From NCBI RefSeq assembly GCF_000696385.1, contig NZ_JJMN01000064.1:124001-188000 (forward strand): a stretch of DNA of 64,000 nucleotides, written 5' to 3'. Shown one piece after another: positions 28,187-38,109 of this stretch (position 1 is its first letter; each line of letters starts with the position of its first letter). A program made the position numbers and the translations under genes. Source of the stretch: Vibrio metoecus. GTDB taxonomy: Bacteria; Pseudomonadota; Gammaproteobacteria; Enterobacterales; Vibrionaceae. The notes below the pieces were generated by a model. The model worked only from the letters and a program-made list of their open reading frames with translations, was not told where the DNA came from and did not search any database.

Positions 28187-29595
28187 TTAGGCGTGAAGCC
28201 CTGTCAGCAAGCGTTCTAGCTGATCACTTTGCTGACGTAATTGCTTGATGGTGTGGGTTGTGGATTGAATCGTTTTATGGATTCCAGATGCTTTTTGGCG
28301 AATCTCTTCGACGCTGGCAGCGATATTGTCCGCCACGACACCTTGCTCTTCCGCCGCGGTCGCAATTTGCACACTGCTGTCAGAGATGGACTGGTTTTTC
28401 TGAGCAAGAGCATTAATTTCACCACTCACATCGGTCATGAACTGATGCCCTTGATTGGCACTGGCTACCGTCACTTCCATAAGCTTAGTGAGCGACTGGC
28501 TATTACGTTGCAGTGCTTCAATCATAGATTGAATTTCCACCGTGGCGCTCTGTGTTCTGCCAGCCAACGCTCGAACTTCATCTGCTACTACGGCAAAACC
28601 ACGGCCTTGTTCTCCGGCACGGGCTGCTTCAATGGCGGCGTTCAACGCCAATAAATTGGTTTGCTCGGAGATGGCATTGATCGTAGAAACCACGGCATCG
28701 ATTTGGGCTGCATTGCTATCAAGCTCTGTAACGGCATGAGAAGCAGAGCTGATTTCATTCGCGAGCTGACCTACCGAGGTGAGTGTTTGGGTCACTTTTG
28801 TTTGAGCAGTATTGGCCACGCGTTTGGCTTCTTCGGTCTGTTGGCTTGCATTATGGGCTAGACTCGCCACTTCTCGGATCGTCGATGCCATTTGCTCCGT
28901 AGCACTAGCCAGTGAATTCAGGTGCTCTTGTTGGGTTTTTCTTGAAGCGCCAGAACTACTTTGTGCTGATAAATTGAGATCGGAGCTAATTTGCTGCATC
29001 AGCGCAACCGACTCTTGGATAGAGTGAACCAATTTCTGCTCACGCTCAGCCACTTTATCGAAAGTAATCGCGATTTCGCTGAACTCATCACGCACTGGAA
29101 AGTAGTTCATGCGGTAGGTCAAATCACCTTGGCTGAGAGTCTCAAGAGCCTTATGTAATGAATACATCGCCCCACCAATAAACGTCATGATGTAGTAAAC
29201 ACCGGCAGCGAGTATCAGCAGGGTTACACCAATTATCAACCAATGACTGATATTGAGCGCATGCCATAAATCCATATTGTGGTTGGCGATTAAACTGAGA
29301 GTTCCATCCATGATCGGCATAGCATTCACGCCATTACCTAAGGTAATGGTGTCAGATTTGGCTATTATTGAAGAGACTTGTTGCGCTGAAAGTGAACCGG
29401 CTTCGATCAGATCTTTCAACAGCACCAATTCTTGACGATAAAATTGTGCAAGCATTAGATCGGCTGCACGGTCTAAGACTAACGTCACACTCACCAAGGC
29501 TGCGATAGGGAAGAAAAACAAACAGATAAAATTTTTACTTGGATTTTAAGATGAATCAGGTACTTATCTATCCAGCGGAAGGGGATCTCTTTCAT
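28187..29595 (-). CDS. Methyl-accepting chemotaxis protein (frame break near the N-terminus)
   Basis: It has an N-terminal TM helix, a short periplasmic domain, a second TM helix ([20 protein letters not shown]), HAMP, and a cytoplasmic signalling domain with the hairpin tip [20 protein letters not shown] and [10 protein letters not shown]. The intact frame reaches only TTG 29521, giving 444 residues with a truncated first helix. Upstream in another frame is ATG 29595 encoding [20 protein letters not shown], which runs on smoothly if the A5 run at 29514-29518 (plus strand) has a net two-base excess or one-base deficit. Restored length is about 468-469 residues. The ligand is unknown. Confidence 0.88.
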
Positions 29596-29680
29596 AGTTT
29601 ACGGCTCAAGTTGTGAATCTGGGAAAGGGAAGGTTATGCGCAAAGCAGTATATCATTCGGTACATTAAGGGGTTAAGGCG

Positions 29681-29956
29681 ATGGTAACAAAATGCGACAA
29701 ATTCATCGTATCGGGGCATGTTCAAGGCGTGGGATTCCGTTATCACACTTCCCATCAAGGGTTGAAATTAGGTTTGACGGGGTATGCAAAAAATTTGAAT
29801 TCAGGCGAGGTTGAAGTGGTGGCTTGCGGTTTACCAGAAAAGTTAGAGCAATTTTATGAGTGGTTACACGAAGGCCCAAAAACAGCCAGTGTTGAGCAAG
29901 TGACCCGTACGGGGTGTCTGCCAGAAAAAGAGTACGCAGGATTTGAAATTTTGTAA
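29681..29956 (+). CDS. acyP: Acylphosphatase
   Basis: The product is 91 residues. It hydrolyses carboxyl-phosphate bonds such as acetyl phosphate. The catalytic Arg lies in [10 protein letters not shown] and the Asn in [17 protein letters not shown], both diagnostic. Small ferredoxin-like fold of the usual length. AAGGGGTTAAGG precedes the ATG. Corresponds to yccX of the E. coli rlmI-yccX-tusE-yccA cluster; same relative strand. Confidence 0.95.
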   Translation: MVTKCDKFIVSGHVQGVGFRYHTSHQGLKLGLTGYAKNLNSGEVEVVACGLPEKLEQFYEWLHEGPKTASVEQVTRTGCLPEKEYAGFEIL

Positions 29957-30032
29957 TTAGTCGGGCTAAACCGCCCACAGAAGCAAGTTTGTGGCTTACC
30001 TCTGCGGCCAGTTCATATCATGAGAATAGGCG

Positions 30033-30362
30033 TTATAAACACTTCGCAGGTTTTGGTAAGCCTGCAAGCTTAGTGGCTTGTTTCGCTGGCCCTTTGGGGA
30101 ACAATTTAAATAGATACTTGCTGTTGCCTTTATCTGGTCCATGCTCTTTTTCCATGGCTTTCACGAGCATCCGAATCGCGGGAGATGTCTTAAATTCTTC
30201 ATAGAACTTACGCACAAAATGGACCACTTCTAAATGGGCATCGCTCAACTCAATCCCTTCCTGCTCAGCGAGCAAGGCAATCATGCCCTCTTCCCATAGT
30301 GTGTAGTCCAAAAGGTAGCCTTGGGCATCGGTTTCAATCGTTTGGCCGTGATATTCAAGCAT
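30033..30362 (-). CDS. tusE: Sulfurtransferase TusE (DsrC family)
   Basis: The product is 109 residues. TusE takes persulfide sulfur from the TusBCD complex and passes it to MnmA for 2-thiouridine in tRNA. The family's C-terminal arm is present and ends PKPAKCL with the essential penultimate Cys; the core includes the conserved [18 protein letters not shown]. DsrC/TusE length is typical. Monocistronic, minus strand, next to yccA as in E. coli. Confidence 0.93.
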   Translation of the reverse strand: MLEYHGQTIETDAQGYLLDYTLWEEGMIALLAEQEGIELSDAHLEVVHFVRKFYEEFKTSPAIRMLVKAMEKEHGPDKGNSKYLFKLFPKGPAKQATKLAGLPKPAKCL

Positions 30363-30431
30363 ATTTAGATTCTGTGGTTAGACAATTTGGGCTTAGGGTA
30401 GCGAAGCTCAAGGCGGGGCTCAAGTACAAAA

Positions 30432-30457
30432 AAGCCCGAAGGAATACCTTCGGGCTT
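30432..30457 (-). terminator. Terminator of yccA
   Basis: AAGCCCGAAGG - AATA - CCTTCGGGCTT is a perfect 11-bp stem followed on the minus strand by a T-run (TTTTTTGT). Confidence 0.85.
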
Positions 30458-30479
30458 AGGAATGTCATTATGCGGCGAA

Positions 30480-31148
30480 TTAATCGTCGTTCATGATACC
30501 AAGAATGCTCAGCAAGCTTGTGAACAGGTTCAAGATATTCAGATACATAGAAATCGTCGCTGAAATGTAGTTGGTTTCTTCACCACGTACAATTCGGCTG
30601 GTATCAAACAAAATGAAACCTGAGAATAGCAATGCAGAGGCACTACTGATGGCCAGATGAGCCACGCTTGATCCTACAAAGATATTGATCAGTGAAGAAA
30701 CAATCACAATGATCAAACCGGCAAACAAGAAATTACGCATGAAAGAGAAATCTTTCTTGCTGGTAATGGTGTAAGCCGATAGACCTAGAAAGACCATACC
30801 AGTCAGCCCCAACGCTTGCGCAATAACGATAGGACCGTTAGGCATTGCGGCATAGAAATTCAGCATCGGGCCGAGTGCACCACCCATCAATCCAGTAAAG
30901 ACAAACGTCCATACCACACCAGATGAAGAGTTAATGGCTTTCGGCATCACAAAAAACAACACACCAATCGCAGCCAACTGCATCACCAAAGCGACGATAG
31001 GAGAGATGCCGATAGCCATTGTCGCCATGGCGGCAATAGCACTAGTGACAAGAGTCATGGAAAGCAGGAAGTAGGTATTCTTCAAAACCTTGTTGGTTTC
31101 GAGAGTACGTTCCAAGCTGGAAGTTCTGGTAAACATTGGCGTATTCAT
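30480..31148 (-). CDS. yccA: Bax inhibitor-1/YccA-family inner membrane protein
   Basis: The product is 222 residues with seven hydrophobic segments. BI-1 family features include GLMGGALGPML, the FSGFILFDTSRIV segment and the acidic C-terminus. In E. coli YccA is a substrate and modulator of the FtsH protease; the family has also been linked to ion leak. AGAGGAAAAGT precedes the ATG. It is a single-gene transcript ending at the hairpin 30432-30457. Confidence 0.92.
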   Translation of the reverse strand: MNTPMFTRTSSLERTLETNKVLKNTYFLLSMTLVTSAIAAMATMAIGISPIVALVMQLAAIGVLFFVMPKAINSSSGVVWTFVFTGLMGGALGPMLNFYAAMPNGPIVIAQALGLTGMVFLGLSAYTITSKKDFSFMRNFLFAGLIIVIVSSLINIFVGSSVAHLAISSASALLFSGFILFDTSRIVRGEETNYISATISMYLNILNLFTSLLSILGIMNDD

Positions 31149-31341
31149 ACTTTTCCTCTATTAAAAGTACTGATTGCGATGTGAACAGTTATGAGGCTCA
31201 ATCCCATAAATTTCAAGCCCCTTGTGCTGTTTAAACCAATAATAATCAAAATTGGTTGCGAAGGTGATGTGGAGTTGTAACACGATATTTCATTAAGTTT
31301 GATGAATGTAGCGATATTGTTGTCTTGCATTTAAAAGCATT

Positions 31342-31363
31342 CAGAAGCGGGTGAGCGCTTCTG
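31342..31363 (-). terminator. Terminator of the aap operon
   Basis: CAGAAGCG - GGTGAG - CGCTTCTG, followed on the minus strand by AATGCTTTTAAA. It lies 44 bases past the aapP stop. Confidence 0.65.
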
Positions 31364-31406
31364 AGTGTGAGTTGGATGGAGAGGGCGTTAGCTAAACTTC
31401 GCGAGA

Positions 31407-32162
31407 TCAGTGGTGTAGAATTTGCGCAAGGAAGTTTTGTGTGCGATCTGATTGCGGATTTTCAAAGAACTCCTTGGGATTGTTTTCTTCGATAATTTCG
31501 CCTGCATCCATAAAAATGACGCGATCGGCTACTTCTTTGGCAAACCCCATCTCATGAGTTACACACAGCATGGTCATGCCTTCTTCGGCGAGTTCAACCA
31601 TTACGTCTAACACTTCTCGTACCATTTCGGGGTCGAGGGCGGAAGTCGGTTCATCAAACAGCATGACCTGCGGATTCATACAAAGTGAGCGAGCAATCGC
31701 CACGCGTTGTTGTTGACCACCAGAAAGTTGCCCTGGGTATTTATCCGCTTGCTCAGGAATACGAACGCGAGTGAGGAATTTCATCGCGATCTCCTCTGCT
31801 TTGTCTTTGGGCATTTTTTTGACCCAAATCGGCGCAAGAGTACAGTTTTCCAGAACCGTTAAATGTGGAAACAGGTTGAAATGCTGAAAACACATACCCA
31901 CTTCACGGCGTACCAATTCAATATTTTTCAAATCTTCTGTTAATTCATTTCCCGCCACGATAATTTGGCCTTTCTGATGTTCTTCGAGGCGGTTAATACA
32001 GCGAATCATCGTCGATTTGCCTGAGCCTGAAGGGCCACAGATAACGATTTTTTCGCCTTTTTTGACATTCAAATTGATGTTTTTGAGTACGTGAAATTCC
32101 CCATACCATTTATTCATATCTTTTATTTGAATCATCAGTTCTTGATTGAGTTGTTGCGTCAT
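31407..32162 (-). CDS. aapP: Polar amino-acid ABC transporter, ATP-binding subunit AapP-like
   Basis: The product is 251 residues. Walker [11 protein letters not shown]-loop [14 protein letters not shown] signature [15 protein letters not shown], Walker [14 protein letters not shown] and the switch His in CVTHEMGFA are all intact. Closest type: GlnQ/AapP ATPases for general L-amino acids. It is the last gene of a four-gene minus-strand operon, 21 bases after aapM. Confidence 0.92.
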   Translation of the reverse strand: MTQQLNQELMIQIKDMNKWYGEFHVLKNINLNVKKGEKIVICGPSGSGKSTMIRCINRLEEHQKGQIIVAGNELTEDLKNIELVRREVGMCFQHFNLFPHLTVLENCTLAPIWVKKMPKDKAEEIAMKFLTRVRIPEQADKYPGQLSGGQQQRVAIARSLCMNPQVMLFDEPTSALDPEMVREVLDVMVELAEEGMTMLCVTHEMGFAKEVADRVIFMDAGEIIEENNPKEFFENPQSDRTQNFLAQILHH

Positions 32163-32183
32163 AATACGTTCCTTGCAAGTGAC

Positions 32184-33281
32184 TTATCGTTTGTGACCGG
32201 TGTGGAGTTTGCCTTCAAGCCATATCGAATATCTCGACATGCCGAAGCAGAAAACCCAGAACACTAACGCGACAAAAACATAACTTTCTGTAGCAAATCC
32301 GAGCCAGTTAGGGTCGGTATTCGCTGATTGACCAATGCCGAGCACATCAAACATACCGATGATCAGCACTAAGCTGGTGTCTTTAAACAGACCGATAAAG
32401 GTATTTACAATCGATGGAATGGTGATTTTTAAAGCCTGAGGCAAAATAATCAGCCCCATTTTTTTCCAATAACTCAAACCCAGTGCGTCAGCGGCTTCAT
32501 ATTGCCCTTTGGGGATGGCCTGTAAGCCACCACGAATCACCTCGGCCATATAAGCGGCACTGAACATGACTACGCCAATCAAAGCGCGTAGCAATTTGTC
32601 AATTTCGCTGCCTTGAGATAAAAACAGTGGCAGCATCACTGATGCCATAAAGAGAACCGTAATCAGTGGTACGCCTCGCCATACTTCAATATAGACAGTG
32701 CACAAACTGCGAATAATCGGCATATCGGAGCGACGCCCCAATGCGAGGGCAACGCCAATCGGTAAAGAAGCAATAATACCGACCAAAGCGATGATGAGTG
32801 TGACTAATAATCCACCCCATTTGTGGGTTTCGACCACCTCAAGCCCGAATAGCCCACCATAAAGCAGGATCGCGGCGAAGAAAGGGTAGATATTGACAAA
32901 AACCAACCATACCCACGTTCTTTTTGGTGTTTTCTCATACGCAAGCAGCGCGACGAAAAGCGCGAGCGTAAAGAAGAATAGCCTTGGTCTCCATAGCTCA
33001 GCCGCAGGGTAGAAGCCATACATGAACTGCTCCCAGCGTACGCTGATGAATACCCAGCATGCGCCATCGAGAGTACAGTCATTACGTGTACTACCAATCC
33101 AGTTAGCATTGATGATTGCCCAATCTAAAATATGCCAAATACCTTGGAGTGCGAAGTAACCTAACACCAGCGTGGCTACACTATTGAATGGACTATTAAA
33201 TAAGTTTTTACGCAGCCAGCCGATAAAGCCAGTGGTATTTCCTGGTGGCGGTAGGCTAGGTTGAAATTGATGTGTTTTCAT
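32184..33281 (-). CDS. aapM: Polar amino-acid ABC transporter permease AapM-like
   Basis: The product is 365 residues, a HisMQ-type permease with an extended N-terminal region of extra TM helices, characteristic of the AapQM pair (longer than the usual 220-residue GlnP type). The EAA-loop coupling motif is seen as QYEAADALGLSYWKKMGLIILPQALKI. ATG 33281 lies two bases after the aapQ stop, implying translational coupling. Confidence 0.92.
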   Translation of the reverse strand: MKTHQFQPSLPPPGNTTGFIGWLRKNLFNSPFNSVATLVLGYFALQGIWHILDWAIINANWIGSTRNDCTLDGACWVFISVRWEQFMYGFYPAAELWRPRLFFFTLALFVALLAYEKTPKRTWVWLVFVNIYPFFAAILLYGGLFGLEVVETHKWGGLLVTLIIALVGIIASLPIGVALALGRRSDMPIIRSLCTVYIEVWRGVPLITVLFMASVMLPLFLSQGSEIDKLLRALIGVVMFSAAYMAEVIRGGLQAIPKGQYEAADALGLSYWKKMGLIILPQALKITIPSIVNTFIGLFKDTSLVLIIGMFDVLGIGQSANTDPNWLGFATESYVFVALVFWVFCFGMSRYSIWLEGKLHTGHKR

Positions 33282-33283
33282 AA

Positions 33284-34489
33284 TTATCTCTCCACCAGAG
33301 CCACTTTGCGGTTATATAAGTTCATCAAAGCCGAGGTAAGTAAGCTCAAGCTCAGATAAACCAACATCGTCATCGAAATAATTTCAATCGCTTGACCCGT
33401 CTGATTGAGTGTTGTGCCCGCAAAGACCGACACCAGATCGGGATAACCAATTGCCATTGCGAGAGAGGAGTTTTTGGTTAGATTCAAATATTGGCTAGTG
33501 AGTGGAGGAATAATAATCCGCAAGGCCTGAGGAATAATCACTAATTTCAATGTTTTGGAGCGTGGTAAACCCAGAGACATTGCAGCTTCCGTTTGTCCAT
33601 GGCTTACCGCATTAATCCCTGATCGCACAATTTCTGCAATGAAGGAAGCAGTGTAGATGGTTAAGGCAACCAGTAAAGCCGCCAGTTCGGGCAGTACAGT
33701 AATACCCCCTTGGAAGTTGAAACCACGTAATACGGGGTATTCTGCAGTAATGGGCTGGCCGAGCAGGTAATAAACTAGCACGGGAAATACAACGCAAAGT
33801 AGTATCGCATAGCGCCCCATTGGTGTTTGTTGTCCAGTTAAGCGTTGGCGATTTCTCGCCCATATGCTTAATACCCAACAAGCGGCAGCTCCAGCGAGGA
33901 GTGCGACAAAGACCCACATGCTGCTCGTTTCAAAAATCGGTTTAACGAGATAGAGGCCTTTAACGTTTAAATATAGCCACTCACCGACATGCATACTTTG
34001 TTTTGCCGAAGGTAAGGCTTGTAATACAACGAAGTACCAGAAGAAGATTTGTAGCAGCAAGGGAATGTTACGAAAGGTCTCAATGTAAACAGCGGCCAGA
34101 CGGCTAATCAACCAGTTGCTTGATAAACGTGCAATACCTAATACGAATCCCAATAGTGTGGCGAGAATAATACCCAATAAAGAAACCAAAGCGGTATTGA
34201 GTAAGCCGACTATGAAGGTTCGACCGTAACTGTAAGTCTCATCATACTCTACCAGTGATTGGCTGATACCAAAGCCAGCCGGTTGATCTAAGAACGCGAA
34301 TCCGGTGGCGATACCCCTAGACTCAAGGTTGGTGAGCGCATTGTTTACTATGGTGTATAGAAAAAAGACTAAAGCGCAAACAGCAATAAACTGAAAGGCG
34401 GCAGAACGAAAAGTGGGGTTATAAAGCAAATTAGTATGCTTCGAATGTGCGTCAGAAGGTGATGACGCCGCGTTATTTGTGGGTTTCAT
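33284..34489 (-). CDS. aapQ: Polar amino-acid ABC transporter permease AapQ-like
   Basis: The product is 401 residues from ATG 34489. It is the partner of AapM; the EAA loop is QTEAAMSLGLPRSKTLKLVI with PQALRIIIPP. It has about eight TM segments with a large insertion between the first and the core helices. I chose this start because AGAGG lies at a good distance and the protein then begins with a short polar N-terminus; a longer in-frame extension into the aapJ-aapQ hairpin is unlikely. Confidence 0.9.
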   Translation of the reverse strand: MKPTNNAASSPSDAHSKHTNLLYNPTFRSAAFQFIAVCALVFFLYTIVNNALTNLESRGIATGFAFLDQPAGFGISQSLVEYDETYSYGRTFIVGLLNTALVSLLGIILATLLGFVLGIARLSSNWLISRLAAVYIETFRNIPLLLQIFFWYFVVLQALPSAKQSMHVGEWLYLNVKGLYLVKPIFETSSMWVFVALLAGAAACWVLSIWARNRQRLTGQQTPMGRYAILLCVVFPVLVYYLLGQPITAEYPVLRGFNFQGGITVLPELAALLVALTIYTASFIAEIVRSGINAVSHGQTEAAMSLGLPRSKTLKLVIIPQALRIIIPPLTSQYLNLTKNSSLAMAIGYPDLVSVFAGTTLNQTGQAIEIISMTMLVYLSLSLLTSALMNLYNRKVALVER

Positions 34490-34557
34490 ACAGCAATAAC
34501 CTCTTATCCATATTTGTGTTTGGCGTTGTGCCTTGCACAGATTCCTTTTTGACTTAA

Positions 34558-34594
34558 AGCTGCAGCACGCAGTGAAACGTGACATGCTGCAGCT
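34558..34594 (-). terminator. Stem-loop between aapJ and aapQ (attenuator-like)
   Basis: AGCTGCAGCA (34558-34567) pairs perfectly with TGCTGCAGCT (34585-34594). On the minus strand it is followed by TTTAAGTC, too T-poor for full termination. Such hairpins after binding-protein genes usually raise their expression over the permeases. Confidence 0.6.
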
Positions 34595-34623
34595 CTAAGG
34601 TGGTCAGGTATTATGGTTATTCA

Positions 34624-35654
34624 TTAACGGATAGGTGGTGCGTACATAAAACCGCCTGCGTTCCATAGTGCATTCACACCGCGGTCAATTTGGAGTGGTG
34701 AACCTTTACCGACGGTACGCTCAAAGCTTTCGCCGTAGTTGCCCACTTGTTTCACGATTTGATAGCTCCAGTCATCACGGATGCCAAGACCAGTACCTTT
34801 CGGACCATCAAGACCCAGAATACGTTTTACTTCAGGGTTTTCTGATTTCATCATTTCATCAACGTTTTTCGATGTAATGCCGTATTCTTCCGCGTTCACC
34901 ATTGCATACAGTGTCCATTTTGCAACGTTGAACCATTTATCATCATCTTGGCGTACTACTGGCCCAAGCGGTTCTTTGGAAATGATTTCGGGTAATACCA
35001 CGGCAGAATCCGGTTTTTCTAGATTCAGGCGGAGGGCGTAAAGGCCGGATTGATCCGTCGTCAACACATCACAACGACCCGCATCAAAGCCTTTAGAGGT
35101 TTGTGCTGCAGTATCAAATACCACGGGTTTGTATTTCATGCCGCTGTTGCGGAAATAATCGGCAAGGTTAAGTTCGGTGGTGGTACCCGACTGTACGCAG
35201 ACAGATGCACCATCCAATTCTTTCGTCGCTTTTTTACTCCTAGGTCTTTTTTCACCATGAAGCCTTGGCCGTCGTAATAGTTCACGCCAACAAAGTTGAG
35301 GCCGAGTGCACTATCACGCTGTAAAGTCCAAGTGGTGTTACGTGATAAAACATCAATTTCACCAGATTGTAGTGCGGTGAATCGTTCTTTCGCCGTAAGT
35401 GGAACAAATTTGACCTTGGTTTTGTCGCCGAGCACTGCCGCCGCAAGTGCTTGGCAATATTCAACGTCAATTCCTTCCCAATCCCCTTTCGCATTTGGGT
35501 TAGAAAAACCCGGTAAGCCTGTACTGACGCCACAAGTAATGAAACCTTGAGATAACACTTTGTCTAGAGTGCTTTCTGCGGCTGACGCTGATTGGGCCAG
35601 TAACGCAGACGAGGCTGCGACGACAGAAGCAAGAACAGTGAGTTTATTCGCCAT
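34624..35654 (-). CDS. aapJ: Polar amino-acid ABC transporter periplasmic binding protein AapJ-like (frame break)
   Basis: A signal peptide (about 1-25, ending SASA-AE) leads to a type II binding-protein fold with DKVLSQGFITCGVSTGLPGF and the GDKTKVKFVPLTAKERFTAL segment. The frame breaks at the T6 run 35230-35235 (plus strand). Adding one base or removing two joins GFMVKKDLGVK to the next frame, which continues ELDGASVCVQSGTTTELNL. The restored product is 342-343 residues, standard for AapJ. It delivers L-amino acids (Glu, Asp, Gln and others) to AapQMP. First gene of the operon. Confidence 0.9.
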
Positions 35655-36109
35655 TTGTATCCTTCCTGTTTGATCCGTTTTTGACCAGGTGACACCTGAT
35701 ACAAGGGTTCAGCTATGTTGTGTTTCTAAGTTATTGGTCGATGCCGTTGTGGTTGCACATTGACAAATCAACCAGTTGTAAGCGTAGGTAAGGATGTAAG
35801 ATTTCTCAAACTACTCGTGAAAAGAGTTGCTTAATTCGTCAATTCCCTAACAGCGCCAAGAATGGCGAAGTGTTAAATAAATGTAAATAGTGCAACTGGG
35901 TGACAGAGTGGTGCAACAGAATGGCGTGGTGGTGAGTAAATGAACTTATAATTAATAGTTCTGTTAATTTGTTAAGGTTTAGTCGGATTCACTAATTTAT
36001 GGGTGAAATTTGCACAGATTTTATTTCATTCGGGTTATTAGATGATTTTCTTGCCCCATTTTTGGTAGTCATGAACTCAAGTTAAGGATAAACAACCATA
36101 AGAAGTACT
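35655..36109. other. Divergent promoter region of aapJ and the siroheme-synthase-like gene
   Basis: 455 bases, AT-rich, with no ORF of interest. No operator could be recognised with confidence. Confidence 0.5.
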
Positions 36110-37050
36110 ATGCGCTATTTTCCGTTGTTTCTGGATCTGACAAACAAGCCTGTACTGGTCGTGGGGGGCGGTGAGGTTGCTTGTCGAAAAATTGATGCAT
36201 TGCTGAGAGCGGATGCCAAAGTCACGGTGATTTCTCCGCACGTTGCTCCCGCGTTGCAAAACTGGATCCAAGAAGGGAAGTGCCACTGGATTCAGCATTT
36301 TTATTCATCACACTGGTTGGATAAGCGTTATGTTCAAGTGTGGGCGACCACCGATAATCCAGAACTCAACCACCAAGTTCATAAAGATGCGAAAGAGCAA
36401 AGGTAATTTTGGTTAACGTAGTGGATGACCAACCCTATTGTGATTTTACTACCCCTTCGATGATCGAGCGGGGGCGCATCCAACTTGCTATATCTAGCGG
36501 TGGTGCCTCCCCAGTTTTGATCCGTAATATTCGAGAAATACTTGAGTCAGTATTAGCGCAAAATCTAGGATTATTGGCCGATTTTGCCGCATCCAAGCGT
36601 AACTCGATAAAAGATTTTCTGCCGAATGTAGATCTTCGACGTCAGTTTTGGGAGCGTTTTTTTGCCCATCCCGAGGTGAAGAATGCACAAGATAGGGAAA
36701 TTTTAGAGCGAATATATATTCACTTGCTCGGCCAGCCTACCGACAAAACGTTCAGTATTACGTGGATAGAGTTTGGACGTGATGTGGAGCTGCTTTCATT
36801 AAAAGCGCTGCGTTACATGCAGCAAGCGGAGTTGGTTTTACATACTCAACATTGCCCGTTTGCTTTTGTCGATTTGTGTCGACGTGATGCACAAAGGCAA
36901 AGTTTTTATTCTTCTGTCGAATTGAGCACGTTACTTTCAGCCGCGCAGCAGGAGAAACAACAGGTGTGTGTGTTGATCCCAGGAGGATGTAGTGAATATG
37001 CCTTATTACAAGGGAAAGCACGAGTGCTCAAGTTGGCTGAACAAGTGTAA
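36110..37050 (+). CDS. Siroheme-synthase-like protein, CysG-B/Met8 domain plus truncated SUMT-like tail (frame break)
   Basis: The frame-restored product is 312 residues. The N-terminal Rossmann domain has VLVVGGGEVACRKIDAL and, after the break, LVNVVDDQPYCDFTTPSMI and ISSGGASPVLIRNIRE, typical of precorrin-2 dehydrogenase/sirohydrochlorin ferrochelatase. About residues 215-312 resemble only the first third to half of a uroporphyrinogen methyltransferase (DVELLSLKALRYMQQAELVL, DLCRRDAQRQSF), so methyltransferase activity is unlikely. The frame ends at TAA 36404 where two surplus bases (36403-36406) interrupt AKEQR-ILVNVV. It would supply siroheme for sulfite or nitrite reductase, with methylation by a separate enzyme (inference). 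Confidence 0.82.
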
Positions 37051-37052
37051 AA

Positions 37053-37076
37053 GGTAAGGCATAGAACTGCCTTACC
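37053..37076 (-). terminator. Terminator hairpin between convergent genes
   Basis: GGTAAGGCA - TAGAAC - TGCCTTACC, followed by TTTT on the minus strand, so it mainly serves the HAD phosphatase gene. Confidence 0.7.
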
Positions 37077-37084
37077 GAACTGAG

Positions 37085-37912
37085 TTATTCTTCAATTTCA
37101 CTCAAACAGCCGAGCGCAAAACGTTCAATCGCGACGGCGACACCATCTTGATCATTGCTTAAAGTAATGTGATCCGCGATGCGTTTTGTTTCTTCCATGG
37201 CATTCGCCATGGCGATCCCCAACCCTGCAAATTCAAGCATGTGATGATCATTTTCCGCATCACCCATACAGATAACTTGATGAGCACTGATACCTAGATG
37301 TTGGGCTATCGCCTGTACACCCACACCTTTATTACTGCCTATATTGAGAAATTCTAAAAAGAACGGTGCACTTTGTACGACGGTAAACTCTTCTCGCCAC
37401 TCTTGAGGCAACTGGTTTATTGCATTACTGAGCTTATCCGGCTCACCGACGATCATGGCTTTGATGATGGGATGGTCATCAGCCAGCTGTTCAAAGTCCA
37501 TCTCTGTAATGCTGAGCCCATTAATGGTGGCTTCAACCTCGGTATATTGGCTGTTTTTTGGGGTAATCAGCCCGTGAATTTGGCTAAAGGCGTGGGTGTT
37601 TAATCCCCATTTTTGTGCTAGACGAGCAACCCGTTTTGCAGACTTACCATCAATGATCTGCTGATGAATAATCTCACCACTTCCTACATTTGCCACCATC
37701 GAACCGTTGTAGTACAGCACATAATCGTTATGGCTCGTCAGATTTAGCTCTTCCAATTTGCTACGCATTCCATCAATGGGGCGACCTGATGCTAAAACCA
37801 CTTGAATACCTTGTTGGCGAGCCTGAGCAATGGCTTGCTTTGTGCGAGGTGAGATTTGCTTTTGGCTATTGAGTAGTGTGCCATCCATGTCGAGCGCAAT
37901 CAGTTTGTACAT
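37085..37912 (-). CDS. yidA: Cof-type HAD-superfamily sugar phosphatase (YidA-like)
   Basis: The product is 275 residues. HAD motifs: I LDMDGTLLNS with both catalytic Asp residues, II LASGRP, III a conserved Lys in the SNKGVGVQAIA region, IV MGDAENDHHML. The C2-type cap is that of the Cof family. E. coli YidA dephosphorylates small sugar phosphates; the true substrate here is not shown. Cytosolic, single gene, length as in YidA (270). Confidence 0.88.
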   Translation of the reverse strand: MYKLIALDMDGTLLNSQKQISPRTKQAIAQARQQGIQVVLASGRPIDGMRSKLEELNLTSHNDYVLYYNGSMVANVGSGEIIHQQIIDGKSAKRVARLAQKWGLNTHAFSQIHGLITPKNSQYTEVEATINGLSITEMDFEQLADDHPIIKAMIVGEPDKLSNAINQLPQEWREEFTVVQSAPFFLEFLNIGSNKGVGVQAIAQHLGISAHQVICMGDAENDHHMLEFAGLGIAMANAMEETKRIADHITLSNDQDGVAVAIERFALGCLSEIEE

Positions 37913-38109
37913 CGGTTACCTACGTAAAGTGGAAGAGAAGGAAAGAGCTTGATTATATACACTTCCGGATTGAACTGTGAGCTATCGAACTGAAAAATGA
38001 AAACGGGAGTAATTTTGTGCGGTATCTATGCATTTAAATTGACCTCGATCGCCATCTCCATTATGGTCTGCCCCCTGCAACTCTGTTTATCTCTATTAGG
38101 TCGTTCATC

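Noticed and set aside
37913..38109. Possible preQ1 riboswitch before queE
   Set aside because: I found neither the preQ1-I nor the preQ1-II consensus in the leader.
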